DNA of 64,000 nucleotides from Chitinispirillum alkaliphilum (GTDB taxonomy: Bacteria; Fibrobacterota; Chitinivibrionia; Chitinivibrionales; Chitinispirillaceae), in contig LDWW01000003.1 of assembly GCA_001045525.1 (NCBI GenBank), forward strand, positions 186,001-250,000. The letters are read 5' to 3'. The position numbers were made by a program, and so were the translations under genes. The notes below the pieces were generated by a model that was given only the letters and a program-made list of their open reading frames with translations, searched no databases and was not told the origin of the DNA. Below are positions 8,482 to 17,219 of this stretch, piece by piece (position 1 is the stretch's first letter; each line of letters starts with the position of its first letter).

Positions 8482-10443
8482 TTGAATTTCCAAAGTAAAA
8501 AGATCGTGGTTGTGGGTGGGGTTGCCGGAGGCGCAAGTTTTGCCGCAAGAATGCGCAGATTGGACGAGTCGGCAAATATCGTTATGTTCGAAAGAGGTGA
8601 ATATATCTCTTTTGCAAATTGTGGGCTTCCTTACCATATCGGTGGCGATATATCACAGAGAAGTCAGCTGATTCTCCAGACCCCCGAAAGTTTCAACACC
8701 CGCTTCAATGTGGATGTAAGAACCAAAACCGAGGTGATTGGTGTAAACACTTCAAGGAAATGTGTAACATTTGTAAGTAATGGATCTGTCAGCGAAGAGG
8801 ACTACGATTACCTGATTCTTTCTCCGGGTGCGCTCCCCGTTGTGCCTGCAACAGAAGGAGTCGGTAATCACAGAGTGTTTACTCTCCGTACCATTCCAGA
8901 TACAGACAAAATCATTCGATTTATCCAAAATGGGAATATAGGTGACGCTCTTGTGGTCGGCGGGGGATTTATCGGGCTTGAGATGGCGGAGAATCTGCGG
9001 CAGAGGGGGCTTGAGGTAACTCTTGTTGAGGCATCGGATCAGCTTTTTTCTCCCATGGATCCGGAGATGGCTTACACTGTTAATCAGCACCTGAAAGCAA
9101 ACGGTGTAAAGGTTATTTTAGGAGATTCAGTTCAAAGTTTTTCTGAAACCGAGAATGGAAAATTCGCAGCATTGCTTCAGAGTGGTACTGCCGTTAAAAC
9201 TTCTCTGGTAATTTTGGCCATAGGAGTGAGACCAGACACTCAATTTCTGAGTGGTTCCGGTATACGTACAAATTCCCGGGGAGCTATCATTGTCAATGAT
9301 CAGCTCCAAACCAATGTTGAGCAGGTGTTTGCACTTGGGGATGCTGTGGAGATAACTCAGTTGGTATCCGGAGCACGGGTTACCATACCGCTGGCTGGTC
9401 CTGCAAACCGGCAGGGGAGAATTGTTGCTGATAATATCGCGGGGTTCGATTCAAAATACAGAGGTACTCAGGCAACTTCAATCTGCAAAATGTTCGATTT
9501 GACCGCTGCTGTAACAGGATTGAATGAAAAAACCGCTAAAGCTGCAGAACTGCAGTTTTTAAAATCATACACCCATTCTGCAAATCATGCCTCCTATTAC
9601 CCGGGGGCATCATTGATGTCAGTAAAACTGATTTTTTCACCCGAAGATGGGGTGATTCTGGGAGGACAAGTTACCGGAAAAGAAGGGGTGGACAAGAGAG
9701 TTGATCTGCTTGCCACTGCTGTAAGAAACCGCCTCACTATCTATGATCTTGCAGACTCTGAACTTGCCTATGCACCTCCCTACGGAAGTGCCAAGGACCC
9801 TTTAAATATTGCTGGTTTCGTTGCTCAGAATATTCTTAATCACATCTCACCGGTGTGTTATTCCGAACAGGTAAAGCATCTGTTCCAAAACGGTTATCAG
9901 ATTCTGGATGTAAGAACAAAAAGAGAGTTCGGGCACGGAAGAATAGAAGGGGCTTTGAACATTCCTATCGATGAGCTCAGGAACAGGCTCAATGAACTGG
10001 ATGGTAAAAGGCCTGTTTTGGTATATTGCCAGGTTGGTCTGAGGGGGCATTTGGGTGTAAGAATACTGTTGCAGAACCGATTCAGGGCTGTTAATCTCTC
10101 TGGAGGATACAAAACATACAAAGCATATCAGGAAAGTCTTGGAAAAGAAAGCATAATAACTCTTAAGACAACTGAGAAAAAAACAGAACCTGTGATCATA
10201 AACGCATGTGGTCTACAGTGCCCCCAACCTGTTAATAAACTTGGAGAGGCAATTGGAGAAGCTGAAGAGGGGGAGATTGTTGAAATCTTGGCAAATGATC
10301 AGGCGTTTGCTTCCAACCTATCCTCATGGTGTGCAAAGACGGGAAATCTGCTTATCTCTCTTGCTGCTGAAAAGGGAGTTTACAATGCTGCTGTTCAAAA
10401 AAGAACTGTGACAAAAGAATCTGGTTCCGAAGAACGAAAATGA
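8482..10443 (+). CDS. CoA-disulfide reductase / rhodanese / TusA fusion
   Basis: A 653-residue three-part protein. Residues 1 to about 450 form a flavin- and pyridine-nucleotide-dependent disulfide reductase: FAD motif VVGGVAGGASFAARMR, the single active-site Cys47 in SFANCGLPYHIGG, NAD(P)-binding VVGGGFIGLEMAENL, and the dimerisation domain. Residues about 465-555 are a rhodanese domain with catalytic Cys516 (YCQVGLRG). Residues about 570-640 are a TusA/SirA domain with Cys580 in GLQCPQP. Similar CoADR-rhodanese enzymes reduce CoA persulfides, polysulfide or CoA disulfide, and TusA carries persulfide sulfur. The start codon is TTG, with GTGAGG eleven bases upstream. Operon with thioredoxin suggests a coupled thiol/persulfide system in the cytoplasm. 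Confidence 0.9.
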   Translation: MNFQSKKIVVVGGVAGGASFAARMRRLDESANIVMFERGEYISFANCGLPYHIGGDISQRSQLILQTPESFNTRFNVDVRTKTEVIGVNTSRKCVTFVSNGSVSEEDYDYLILSPGALPVVPATEGVGNHRVFTLRTIPDTDKIIRFIQNGNIGDALVVGGGFIGLEMAENLRQRGLEVTLVEASDQLFSPMDPEMAYTVNQHLKANGVKVILGDSVQSFSETENGKFAALLQSGTAVKTSLVILAIGVRPDTQFLSGSGIRTNSRGAIIVNDQLQTNVEQVFALGDAVEITQLVSGARVTIPLAGPANRQGRIVADNIAGFDSKYRGTQATSICKMFDLTAAVTGLNEKTAKAAELQFLKSYTHSANHASYYPGASLMSVKLIFSPEDGVILGGQVTGKEGVDKRVDLLATAVRNRLTIYDLADSELAYAPPYGSAKDPLNIAGFVAQNILNHISPVCYSEQVKHLFQNGYQILDVRTKREFGHGRIEGALNIPIDELRNRLNELDGKRPVLVYCQVGLRGHLGVRILLQNRFRAVNLSGGYKTYKAYQESLGKESIITLKTTEKKTEPVIINACGLQCPQPVNKLGEAIGEAEEGEIVEILANDQAFASNLSSWCAKTGNLLISLAAEKGVYNAAVQKRTVTKESGSEERK

Positions 10444-10591
10444 TATTGAATATACAGGTCCTCAATCCAATACGGTTAGGCGGATTTGTTAAAACCTGTT
10501 TCTGCAAAAAACATCTCATACTGTCTTAACAACAAATTCAGTTTGTAAGCGGCAAATAAGAAACTTATTCTCTGACAGAAATGTAGTTTGA

Positions 10592-10804
10592 AATTTCCGG
10601 ATAGTAGTTGATTATTATATTATCTCTGGAGCGGTCGATCAACCGGCCGACAATTTTTATCTGGAGGCAGCAGATGCTGCAGGTGTTGCAAATGGCACAC
10701 TAACTATTACTCTAAAAGTAAAACATAGAGATCGGGGCTTATACCCTTTGCCAGGTCAGAAGAAACAGGTGAACCTAGCAGATTGCCAAATCCCTCCTGA
10801 ATAG
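10592..10804 (+). pseudogene. Possible gene remnant in a long intergenic gap
   Basis: A 70-codon open stretch without a normal start codon, lying between stops at 10589 and 10802 in the 450-bp gap after the CoADR gene. Its translation looks protein-like (VVDYYIISGAVDQPADNF, then NGTLTITLKVKHRDRG), reminiscent of a beta-sandwich tail, but I cannot name a family. An open stretch of this length can arise by chance in such DNA. The rest of 10444-10840 shows nothing I can identify. Confidence 0.25.
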
Positions 10805-10842
10805 TCAAACCCCATTCCCGATAAGGGATGTGCAGTGGAAAA

Positions 10843-10874
10843 AATGAGCTGTTTACCGCAATAAACAGCTCATT
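10843..10874 (-). terminator. Intrinsic terminator after the GH57 gene
   Basis: Perfect 13-bp inverted repeat (AATGAGCTGTTTA and its complement) around a 6-base loop. On the minus strand the stem is followed by a run of T. It lies 22 bases past the stop of the minus-strand GH57 gene and probably ends the glgA-GH57 transcript. Confidence 0.85.
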
Positions 10875-10896
10875 AAGTTTAGCTGATCCAAAGTTT

Positions 10897-12357
10897 TCAG
10901 AAATTGTTTTCGATTATTTCCATACCGCGTCTGCAGATTTCTTTAGCATAATCGGTCCATACACCCTGTCCCCAGTAACGATAGCAACTGGTTTGTGAAA
11001 CCAGTAGATGGTAAAGAGCGTTTCTGTAGTTATGGTCGTTTGGGGAGATGTTTTTACTTAGAACTTTTTCACTGAAAAGGGAGCTGAGCTTATCGATTGG
11101 GTCCATGACATCCTGATAACCCTGGACCCATGATATATCATTAGTCCAGCTTCCGCCTTCCATATGAAACCGGTCATCCTCTTTTTTGATCTCTTCGATA
11201 ACTTTATTCAGTTTTTCCGGGCCTGAGGCGTCTGTGAAACGATCCCAAATTCTTTTTTGCTGAATAGGTTGAACGACCGGGAAATCCTTTTCTGTGATCC
11301 CGATAGCAAAAAGGTGCTCAAGATACTCTGTTGCATTCATAAGGGGTGTTTCTGAATGACTTGCTTCTCTTACCACTTCCTGATACTTGGGTGGAAACTC
11401 ATTCATCATTACACCACCATTTTCCCCGTCTGCAATTTGAGTTACCAGAGGTGGAATCTGCTTACCGGCGAAATCCCATCTGGAGAGGCTTTTGGCTTCA
11501 TAGTAGGGTTGCATTTGGGCGACCAGTTTTGTGTCACTTCCCTGGGTTTTAATTATTGCAATGATGCTGGCTTCTTTACCGGAGCTGTTTTTACAAACCA
11601 GGCGATGAGGGATATGTCTTTGTTGCAATCCATCACCTGAAGGAAGCTCAACTGTATGTTCCTGAATGAGAACCCATTTATATCCACAATCTACGAGTGT
11701 TTTAACAAACTCATATGCTGTGTCAGGATGGTTAGGCAAAGCCATTTCAGAAGGAGAAAACCCTTTGACCCGTTGGAGAGCTTCAGTTCCGAAAACTGAT
11801 GCAAAATATTGTTGCCAGGCTTCTACATTGAGTCTGTAGTCCTGTACTGGTGTGGATGGTGCGACCGCATGTCCCCAGGGGCAACCCAGCCACTCAACCG
11901 CATGGTACATATCGGGATCGGTTGTTATTGTCTTGAGGGTATCTATAACATCGTTTTGCCCCATTTTACTTAATCCATATAAAAGCTCACCTGAATACTC
12001 AAGCATCGCCCTTGGCTCCTTGCCCTCATTCAGCAGCTGTGGTATGAATTCACCTATCCTTTTATAGCACCATGCGAACACCGGTGCATTGTGGTTATCA
12101 CCTATGCCCTGATTGTCCATCATATATTTAAGATTGCTTATCAGCTCTGCAGTCCTTAAGTCACTACCACCGGCTGGTATAAGCGGCTGTTGCATATGAA
12201 GTGCAATAGCGCATGCACTTTTTATGCTGTCGAAGGCAACTTTGCTCTGGGGCAGGTATGTTTGTTTATCTCTTGATTCTTCAATGGCTTTTTTAGACTC
12301 TTCTGATAATACAATATTGGGAATTCCATCTATTACTTCGGGTTGAGAAACAGACAT
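10897..12357 (-). CDS. Glycoside hydrolase family 57-like protein
   Basis: A 486-residue protein resembling GH57 retaining alpha-glucan enzymes. Features supporting this are an N-terminal ALHMQQPLIP segment (the HQP-type first motif), the central GFSPSEMALP segment corresponding to the nucleophile region GxxxxE, and DGENGGVMMNEFP for the acid-bearing DxE motif. GH57 includes alpha-amylases, amylopullulanases and branching enzymes; I cannot tell which. It has no signal peptide, so it should act on internal glucan. The glycogen synthase gene lies 24 bases upstream on the same strand, making a glycogen-handling pair; a strong terminator follows. Confidence 0.8.
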   Translation of the reverse strand: MSVSQPEVIDGIPNIVLSEESKKAIEESRDKQTYLPQSKVAFDSIKSACAIALHMQQPLIPAGGSDLRTAELISNLKYMMDNQGIGDNHNAPVFAWCYKRIGEFIPQLLNEGKEPRAMLEYSGELLYGLSKMGQNDVIDTLKTITTDPDMYHAVEWLGCPWGHAVAPSTPVQDYRLNVEAWQQYFASVFGTEALQRVKGFSPSEMALPNHPDTAYEFVKTLVDCGYKWVLIQEHTVELPSGDGLQQRHIPHRLVCKNSSGKEASIIAIIKTQGSDTKLVAQMQPYYEAKSLSRWDFAGKQIPPLVTQIADGENGGVMMNEFPPKYQEVVREASHSETPLMNATEYLEHLFAIGITEKDFPVVQPIQQKRIWDRFTDASGPEKLNKVIEEIKKEDDRFHMEGGSWTNDISWVQGYQDVMDPIDKLSSLFSEKVLSKNISPNDHNYRNALYHLLVSQTSCYRYWGQGVWTDYAKEICRRGMEIIENNF

Positions 12358-12381
12358 GGGTCTAACTCCTTTCGAATTGTA

Positions 12382-13848
12382 TTATTTGTGTCTTATGTAT
12401 TCGAAAATATTGAGATAATCTGTCCCGGGATGATTCCAGGAGTAATCACTTTTCATTCCGTTTATCATAAGTTGACGAAAATCTTCAGGAAAACTATAGT
12501 AAAGAGAAATCGCTCTGTTCATGGTGGACTCAATAGCGTAAGTGTCCATATCCTGAAACACAAATCCGTTTCGCTGCCATGACTCAGAGTAATCCTTATC
12601 GAATACGGTATTAACCAATCCTCCAACCCCCCTTACTATTGGCACTGTACCATATTTTAGTGATATTATCTGAGTGAGCCCACATGGTTCAAATGCGCTG
12701 GGTACAATCATCATATCGGCACCCGCATAGATAAGGTGTGCCAGTTCCTCGTTAAACCCAAGCTCAATGTGGCAGTCGGGACTTTCATTCAGCTGATTTT
12801 TGAGGTGTTGGAATTTGTGGTAAATGGCCTCATTTGAACAGGATCCCAGAAGTATAAACTGAGCTCCCCGGTTAAGGGAGTGAAATGCCGCATGGTATAC
12901 CAGGTCAAGTCCTTTTTGTTCATCCAGACGTCCTACATAGGCGATAATCGGTTTTATATCTTTTGTCATCCAGAATCTGTCTCTTAACGCTTCTTTGTTG
13001 TGGTATTTTTCCTGTACACTGTCGATATTATACTGGACTGGAATATAGGAGTCGATCTCCGGATTCCAGGTTTCATAGTCGATTCCGTTCAGTATTCCGC
13101 CAAATTTCTTCTCATGCTGGTAGAGAGTGTATCCCAGCCCATGTCCCTGTTCTGTGTAGCGGGCCTCATAGGCGTGTTGGGGTGAAACTGTTGTAACAAA
13201 ATTTGAGTATACAATACCACCTTTCATACAGTTTAAGGCCGAAGGGTTAAAGTTGTCTTGGAGTTTGTCCTGATGGTAATAATAATCTGCTCTGTTGAGG
13301 CCTGTGGAGGCAAGGATATCACTGCCAAACAAACCCTGATGTTTAAAATTATGGATTGTATAACACACTCTCTGATTCCACATACCAATATGCTGATATA
13401 TTTCAGCGAGCAAAACCGGTACCAGTCCGGTCTGCCAGTCATGGCAATGGATCACATCGGGGCGCTTGTTTGTCTTGAGCATAAACTCCAGTGCCGCTTT
13501 GTTGAAAAATGCAAACCGCTGGACATCATCACTACAACCATAATAGGTGTTACGGTTGAAATAGTTCTCGTTTGAATGTGGTTCGATAAAAAAGCACTTA
13601 TGCCCATGCACAAACCCAAACCATACAGTACAGTTTACGATTCCGTTATTCCAGGGGACTTCAAGGTTATGGTAGGTGGGAGTCAGACCCCAGATATGAT
13701 CATAACGCATACAGTCATATTTAGGTAATATGATCTCTACAGAATGTCCTCTGATGGACATCTCTCTTGAGAGGCCTGGTATTACATCTGCCAGACCACC
13801 AACTTTTGCTACAGGGGCCATTTCCGAGGCTAACTCAACGATATACAT
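12382..13848 (-). CDS. glgA: Glycogen synthase (ADP/UDP-glucose dependent, GT5)
   Basis: A 488-residue GT5 glycosyltransferase of normal length that elongates alpha-1,4-glucan. The N-terminal nucleotide-sugar motif KVGGLADVIPGL is at about residues 16-27, the second Rossmann domain begins around IAYVGRLDEQKGLDL, and the catalytic EPCGLTQ motif is near residue 395. AGGAGG lies close upstream of the ATG. It heads a probable two-gene unit with the GH57 gene. A UDP-glucose pyrophosphorylase gene at 24.2 kb could supply UDP-glucose; no ADP-glucose pyrophosphorylase is in the window. Confidence 0.95.
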   Translation of the reverse strand: MYIVELASEMAPVAKVGGLADVIPGLSREMSIRGHSVEIILPKYDCMRYDHIWGLTPTYHNLEVPWNNGIVNCTVWFGFVHGHKCFFIEPHSNENYFNRNTYYGCSDDVQRFAFFNKAALEFMLKTNKRPDVIHCHDWQTGLVPVLLAEIYQHIGMWNQRVCYTIHNFKHQGLFGSDILASTGLNRADYYYHQDKLQDNFNPSALNCMKGGIVYSNFVTTVSPQHAYEARYTEQGHGLGYTLYQHEKKFGGILNGIDYETWNPEIDSYIPVQYNIDSVQEKYHNKEALRDRFWMTKDIKPIIAYVGRLDEQKGLDLVYHAAFHSLNRGAQFILLGSCSNEAIYHKFQHLKNQLNESPDCHIELGFNEELAHLIYAGADMMIVPSAFEPCGLTQIISLKYGTVPIVRGVGGLVNTVFDKDYSESWQRNGFVFQDMDTYAIESTMNRAISLYYSFPEDFRQLMINGMKSDYSWNHPGTDYLNIFEYIRHK

Positions 13849-14047
13849 TCAGGATACCTCCTGTTTCTGTTATTTTGAGGTGTATTATTCCATCTCTTTT
13901 GGGGATTAAACATGGACTGCAATGCGGAAGTAAAGCAAATAACGCTCATAGTATCTTTTTTTCCGGATTCAAAGTTTGACATTAATTCGGTTTTGGTACT
14001 GCGTTATATATCTTGCTTAACAGATAAAATGATTTCAGATATCAAAA

Positions 14048-14203
14048 ATGTCCATAGTTATATTTAAAAAGAACAGATTCTGTTCTCTTGGAGAAAATTA
14101 TCTTACTGAAAAGATACAACCTGTCATGGATTGTGCGGTGAAAAAAAAGGTACATCTTGCCGGGCTTGACTCTGGAATGTACTTTGTTTATCTTCCATAT
14201 TAA
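14048..14203 (+). pseudogene. Short ORF resembling the tail of a secretion sorting domain
   Basis: A 51-codon frame with an ATG but no clear ribosome site, ending KKVHLAGLDSGMYFVYLPY. The final stretch looks like the C-terminal strand of type IX secretion or FlgD-like sorting domains, which usually end LxxLxxGxYFVxV. It is followed within 25 bases by a perfect intrinsic terminator on the same strand, as would be expected behind a real gene. I read it as the surviving 3' end of a lost secreted-protein gene, but a small functional ORF is possible. The rest of 13849-14285 shows no gene. Confidence 0.3.
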
Positions 14204-14227
14204 ATCACATAATTGAAAACTATCAGG

Positions 14228-14262
14228 TGAAGCCCGTATGAATTGTACGGGCTTCATTTTTT
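14228..14262 (+). terminator. Intrinsic terminator
   Basis: Perfect 11-bp stem TGAAGCCCGTA / TACGGGCTTCA with a 7-base loop, followed by six T. It sits before the hypothetical gene starting at 14286 and after the short ORF ending at 14203, so it ends whatever transcript comes from upstream. The ATG inside its loop (14238) is therefore not a likely start for the downstream gene. Confidence 0.8.
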
Positions 14263-14285
14263 ACTTTGAATCAGGAGTGACTATA

Positions 14286-14921
14286 ATGAGTAATTCTATG
14301 AGTAGATCTGTAGATACGGTAGTGTGGCAGGATTACAGAGCATCTGAAACTGCCATGGTTGTATTTTACCAAACTGATCCGGTTTCAGAATTGCCTATTC
14401 GTGAGGTGCCCGAGGAGTATCCAAGTGATATTCTCCCTGAACCAAATTACGAAACTGCCACCTATGGCTTTTATGGCTGCTCCAGAAGCAAAATCAGAAC
14501 AGCATTTATGAAATCAAAGATCAGATATCTTATATTTGTAACTAAATACGCCGGAACAAATCAGGATTACAAGGACAAGTTTTATATTACAGGGTATATC
14601 AGGGTAAATAAGACTGCTGATGTGAAAAAGCAACATATCCGTTACTGCTCAGATTTTTCCTGTCTTGATGAGCAGGGGTGTTATGCCCTGCGTGGAGATG
14701 AGCAGCGATTTGTATCCATTGAAGATGCTTTTGAGGTTACCCCTGAAGTGCTTAAATCATGGGACTTCAAGGCTCGATTGACTCGTCAGGCACGCATAAT
14801 GCTCGATGAGGAGAAGACACGGGATGTCATCGATTATCTCAAGGAAAAAGAGGATAAAACTGAGCTATACATTGAAGAAACCGCTCGGCTTCAGCCCAGA
14901 AACAGTGAAGAGAGCGAATAG
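14286..14921 (+). CDS. Hypothetical protein of unknown family
   Basis: A 211-residue soluble protein that I do not recognise. The N-terminal third is variable and acidic. A core around residues 70-150 (SKIRYLIFVTKYAG ... KFYITGYIRVNK ... CYALRGDEQRFVSIEDAFEVTPE) has the alternating strand pattern of small PUA/EVE-like nucleic-acid-binding folds, but this is only an impression. The C-terminus is a charged helix (LTRQARIMLDEEKTRDVIDYLKEKED). The start is the ATG with CAGGAG eight to nine bases upstream; an in-frame ATG at 14238 falls in a terminator loop. It lies 21 bases before purD and may be co-transcribed with it. Confidence 0.65.
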   Translation: MSNSMSRSVDTVVWQDYRASETAMVVFYQTDPVSELPIREVPEEYPSDILPEPNYETATYGFYGCSRSKIRTAFMKSKIRYLIFVTKYAGTNQDYKDKFYITGYIRVNKTADVKKQHIRYCSDFSCLDEQGCYALRGDEQRFVSIEDAFEVTPEVLKSWDFKARLTRQARIMLDEEKTRDVIDYLKEKEDKTELYIEETARLQPRNSEESE

Positions 14922-14942
14922 AAGTAGTAAGGAGAGTACAAC

Positions 14943-16259
14943 GTGGATTTTATGAATTCGGTTCTTATTGTAGGCGGCGGGGGAAGAGAGCATGCTATTT
15001 TAAAAGCTCTCTTAAGATCTGACAGACCAATGTGTATGTATGCATACCCTGGAAATCCAGGTATGGAGAAAGATGGATGCATGCTTGTAAACAAAAAAGT
15101 CAATAATTGGGATGAACTCGCTGACTGGGCGCAGGAAAATGAGATTGATTTAACAGTCGTGGGACCAGAAATACCTCTGACCGAGGGAATTGTGGACTCC
15201 TTCAGCAAAAAGGGTTTGACTATTTTTGGCCCCACTAAAAATGCTGCCAGAATCGAAGGAAGTAAGGCTTTCTCTAAAGACCTGATGAAAAAGTACTCTA
15301 TTCCTACTGCTGACTATGAGTTATTCACCACTAAAGAAGAGGCTCTTGAGTATCTCCGGGAGCAAGGTGTGCCCAGGGTAATCAAAGTCAGCGGGCTTGC
15401 TGCGGGAAAAGGCGCAATCGTCTGCGACACCATGGAGCAGGCTCATACCGCTCTTGAGGAAATATTCGACTCAAAAACGTTTGGGGATGCCGGTCAAACC
15501 GTAGTGATAGAGGAAAAAATGGTTGGCGAGGAAGCTTCTGTGTTTGTCCTTACAGACGGAATCAATTACAAGATCCTTCCGGTGTCTCAGGATCATAAAG
15601 CGATCGGGGACAGGGATAAGGGACCGAATACGGGAGGAATGGGTGCATATGCACCTGCACCGTTAGTTGACCAGCAGATGCTCTCAAAAATAGAAATGGA
15701 TATCATAGTCCCGACAATCAGCGCAATGAATCAGGAAGGGTGTCGTTACAAAGGATTATTGTATGTTGGGGTGATGATAACAGAAAGTGGTCCCAAGGTG
15801 GTGGAGTACAACTGCAGGTTTGGTGATCCGGAAACTCAGGCTGTGCTTCCGCTGGTTAAGTGTGACTGGTATGAGGTGTTTAAAGCCTGTGCAAAGGGAT
15901 CTTTGGCCAAAGTTAAATGGGAAATAAACCCCGGTTACTGTGTTGCTGTTGTACTGGCAAGTAAAGGTTATCCGGGATCATATGAAAAGGGAAAAAATAT
16001 CACCGGTATAGAAAATGCTGAGCGCTCAATGAGCAATATCGATGTCTACCATGCGGGAACCGCTCTGGATGAGAACGAGCGAGTGTTGACCAGTGGGGGA
16101 AGGGTGCTTGCGGTAAGTGCCTGGGCCGAAAATCTAATCGATGCCATAGGTATGGCGTATGAGGGAGTTGCTGAGATAGAATTCGAGGGGAAAACTTTCA
16201 GAAGAGATATCGCTGCAAAAGGGCTTGCAAGGATTAAGCGAGCAACAAACGCTGTTTAA
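14943..16259 (+). CDS. purD: Phosphoribosylamine--glycine ligase
   Basis: A 438-residue ATP-grasp enzyme that joins glycine to 5-phosphoribosylamine in de novo purine synthesis. The N-domain starts VLIVGGGGREHAIL, the ATP-grasp core includes KVSGLAAGKGAIVC and SQDHKAIGDRDKGPNTGGMGAYAPAP, and the metal-binding end is VVEYNCRFGDPETQ. The length is normal. Translation starts at GTG, with AAGGAG eight bases upstream; the next ATG, four codons on, is too far from that site. A terminator follows. Confidence 0.96.
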   Translation: MDFMNSVLIVGGGGREHAILKALLRSDRPMCMYAYPGNPGMEKDGCMLVNKKVNNWDELADWAQENEIDLTVVGPEIPLTEGIVDSFSKKGLTIFGPTKNAARIEGSKAFSKDLMKKYSIPTADYELFTTKEEALEYLREQGVPRVIKVSGLAAGKGAIVCDTMEQAHTALEEIFDSKTFGDAGQTVVIEEKMVGEEASVFVLTDGINYKILPVSQDHKAIGDRDKGPNTGGMGAYAPAPLVDQQMLSKIEMDIIVPTISAMNQEGCRYKGLLYVGVMITESGPKVVEYNCRFGDPETQAVLPLVKCDWYEVFKACAKGSLAKVKWEINPGYCVAVVLASKGYPGSYEKGKNITGIENAERSMSNIDVYHAGTALDENERVLTSGGRVLAVSAWAENLIDAIGMAYEGVAEIEFEGKTFRRDIAAKGLARIKRATNAV

Positions 16260-16286
16260 CTTTACCGCGGATGCCTGTTTAATTAT

Positions 16287-16330
16287 ACTGTTGAGAGGAG
16301 TGCTGATGTTTTCTTCTCAACAGTTTTTTT
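16287..16330 (+). terminator. Intrinsic terminator after purD
   Basis: A 10-bp stem ACTGTTGAGA / TCTCAACAGT enclosing an 18-base loop that can pair further, followed by seven T. It lies 28 bases past the purD stop. Confidence 0.75.
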
Positions 16331-16407
16331 ATATGTTTTGTCGAAGTATAACTCTGGCCTTATAATCTGTTTTGCGACCGATACAGGGAATTTCCACTCT
16401 TTTTAAT

Positions 16408-17064
16408 TCAATTTTCCGATCGGATCTGCGCTATTTCTATCGTGGTTTTCTCCTGATTGACTTTAGCTGTTTTGATTACACTACAATCATACCCCTGCGA
16501 TTTGATCCGATTTTTAAATTGGTTCCAAGGTTTTCTGCATGGGTCGGCGATAACAGCCACCCCCTGCGGGTGTAAAAGAGACTTGATTGCTGAAACAACC
16601 GGCTCTATCCATCGGGCTTCGTAGAGAATGTCTGAAGCCACAATCATATCACAGCTTCTGGGTTTCAGGGGGAGGTTTCTCCAGTCACAACAAATCACAG
16701 CTGAACACCCTCCGTTTGCCAGAACATTTCTCAATGCGTATTTACATGCGATGGGTGAGATATCCATCGAGACAGGTTTTTTCACCTTCGAGGCCAATAT
16801 TGCAGTGATATGACCCAGGCCACAACCCAGTTCAGTAATTCTGGTATCTGCCGGGACCTCAAGTGAGTCGATATATTCAAATAGCACAGTCGAGCTTGGC
16901 CATAGCTCTGCCCAGTATGGAAGGAAACGATCCCTTTCATATTGGTCCTCAGAAATTGTACTGAGTACATCGTTTGGGTTTTGTGGTTGCAGAAAACGAA
17001 AAGTTTTCTCTGAATTACCGGGAGCTTCAAGCTGAAACTCACTTGTTTTGAAGAGAAGGTCCAT
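16408..17064 (-). CDS. Class I SAM-dependent methyltransferase (methyltransferase-16-like)
   Basis: A 218-residue protein with a Rossmann methyltransferase core. The SAM motif I is ITELGCGLGHITAIL, the acidic motif II region is SMDISPIACKYALRN, and motif IV is VASDILYEARW. The preceding PYWAELWPSSTVLFEYI segment is typical of the METTL21/lysine-methyltransferase-like family, which modifies proteins; the bacterial target is unknown. It ends convergently with purD about 150 bp away and diverges from archease. Confidence 0.85.
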   Translation of the reverse strand: MDLLFKTSEFQLEAPGNSEKTFRFLQPQNPNDVLSTISEDQYERDRFLPYWAELWPSSTVLFEYIDSLEVPADTRITELGCGLGHITAILASKVKKPVSMDISPIACKYALRNVLANGGCSAVICCDWRNLPLKPRSCDMIVASDILYEARWIEPVVSAIKSLLHPQGVAVIADPCRKPWNQFKNRIKSQGYDCSVIKTAKVNQEKTTIEIAQIRSEN

Positions 17065-17219
17065 ATGAATAAATCCTTTGTGATTAGAGAAGATAAAATA
17101 AGATGTAACAATTCAGCATTCAAACTTAAAGTTAGGGTTTTGATGCTAAATTTTGTGCTCTAAAATTGCTCTACACAGATTATAGTGGATGAACTAAACA
17201 GAAAACCAGGAGGCCGTCC

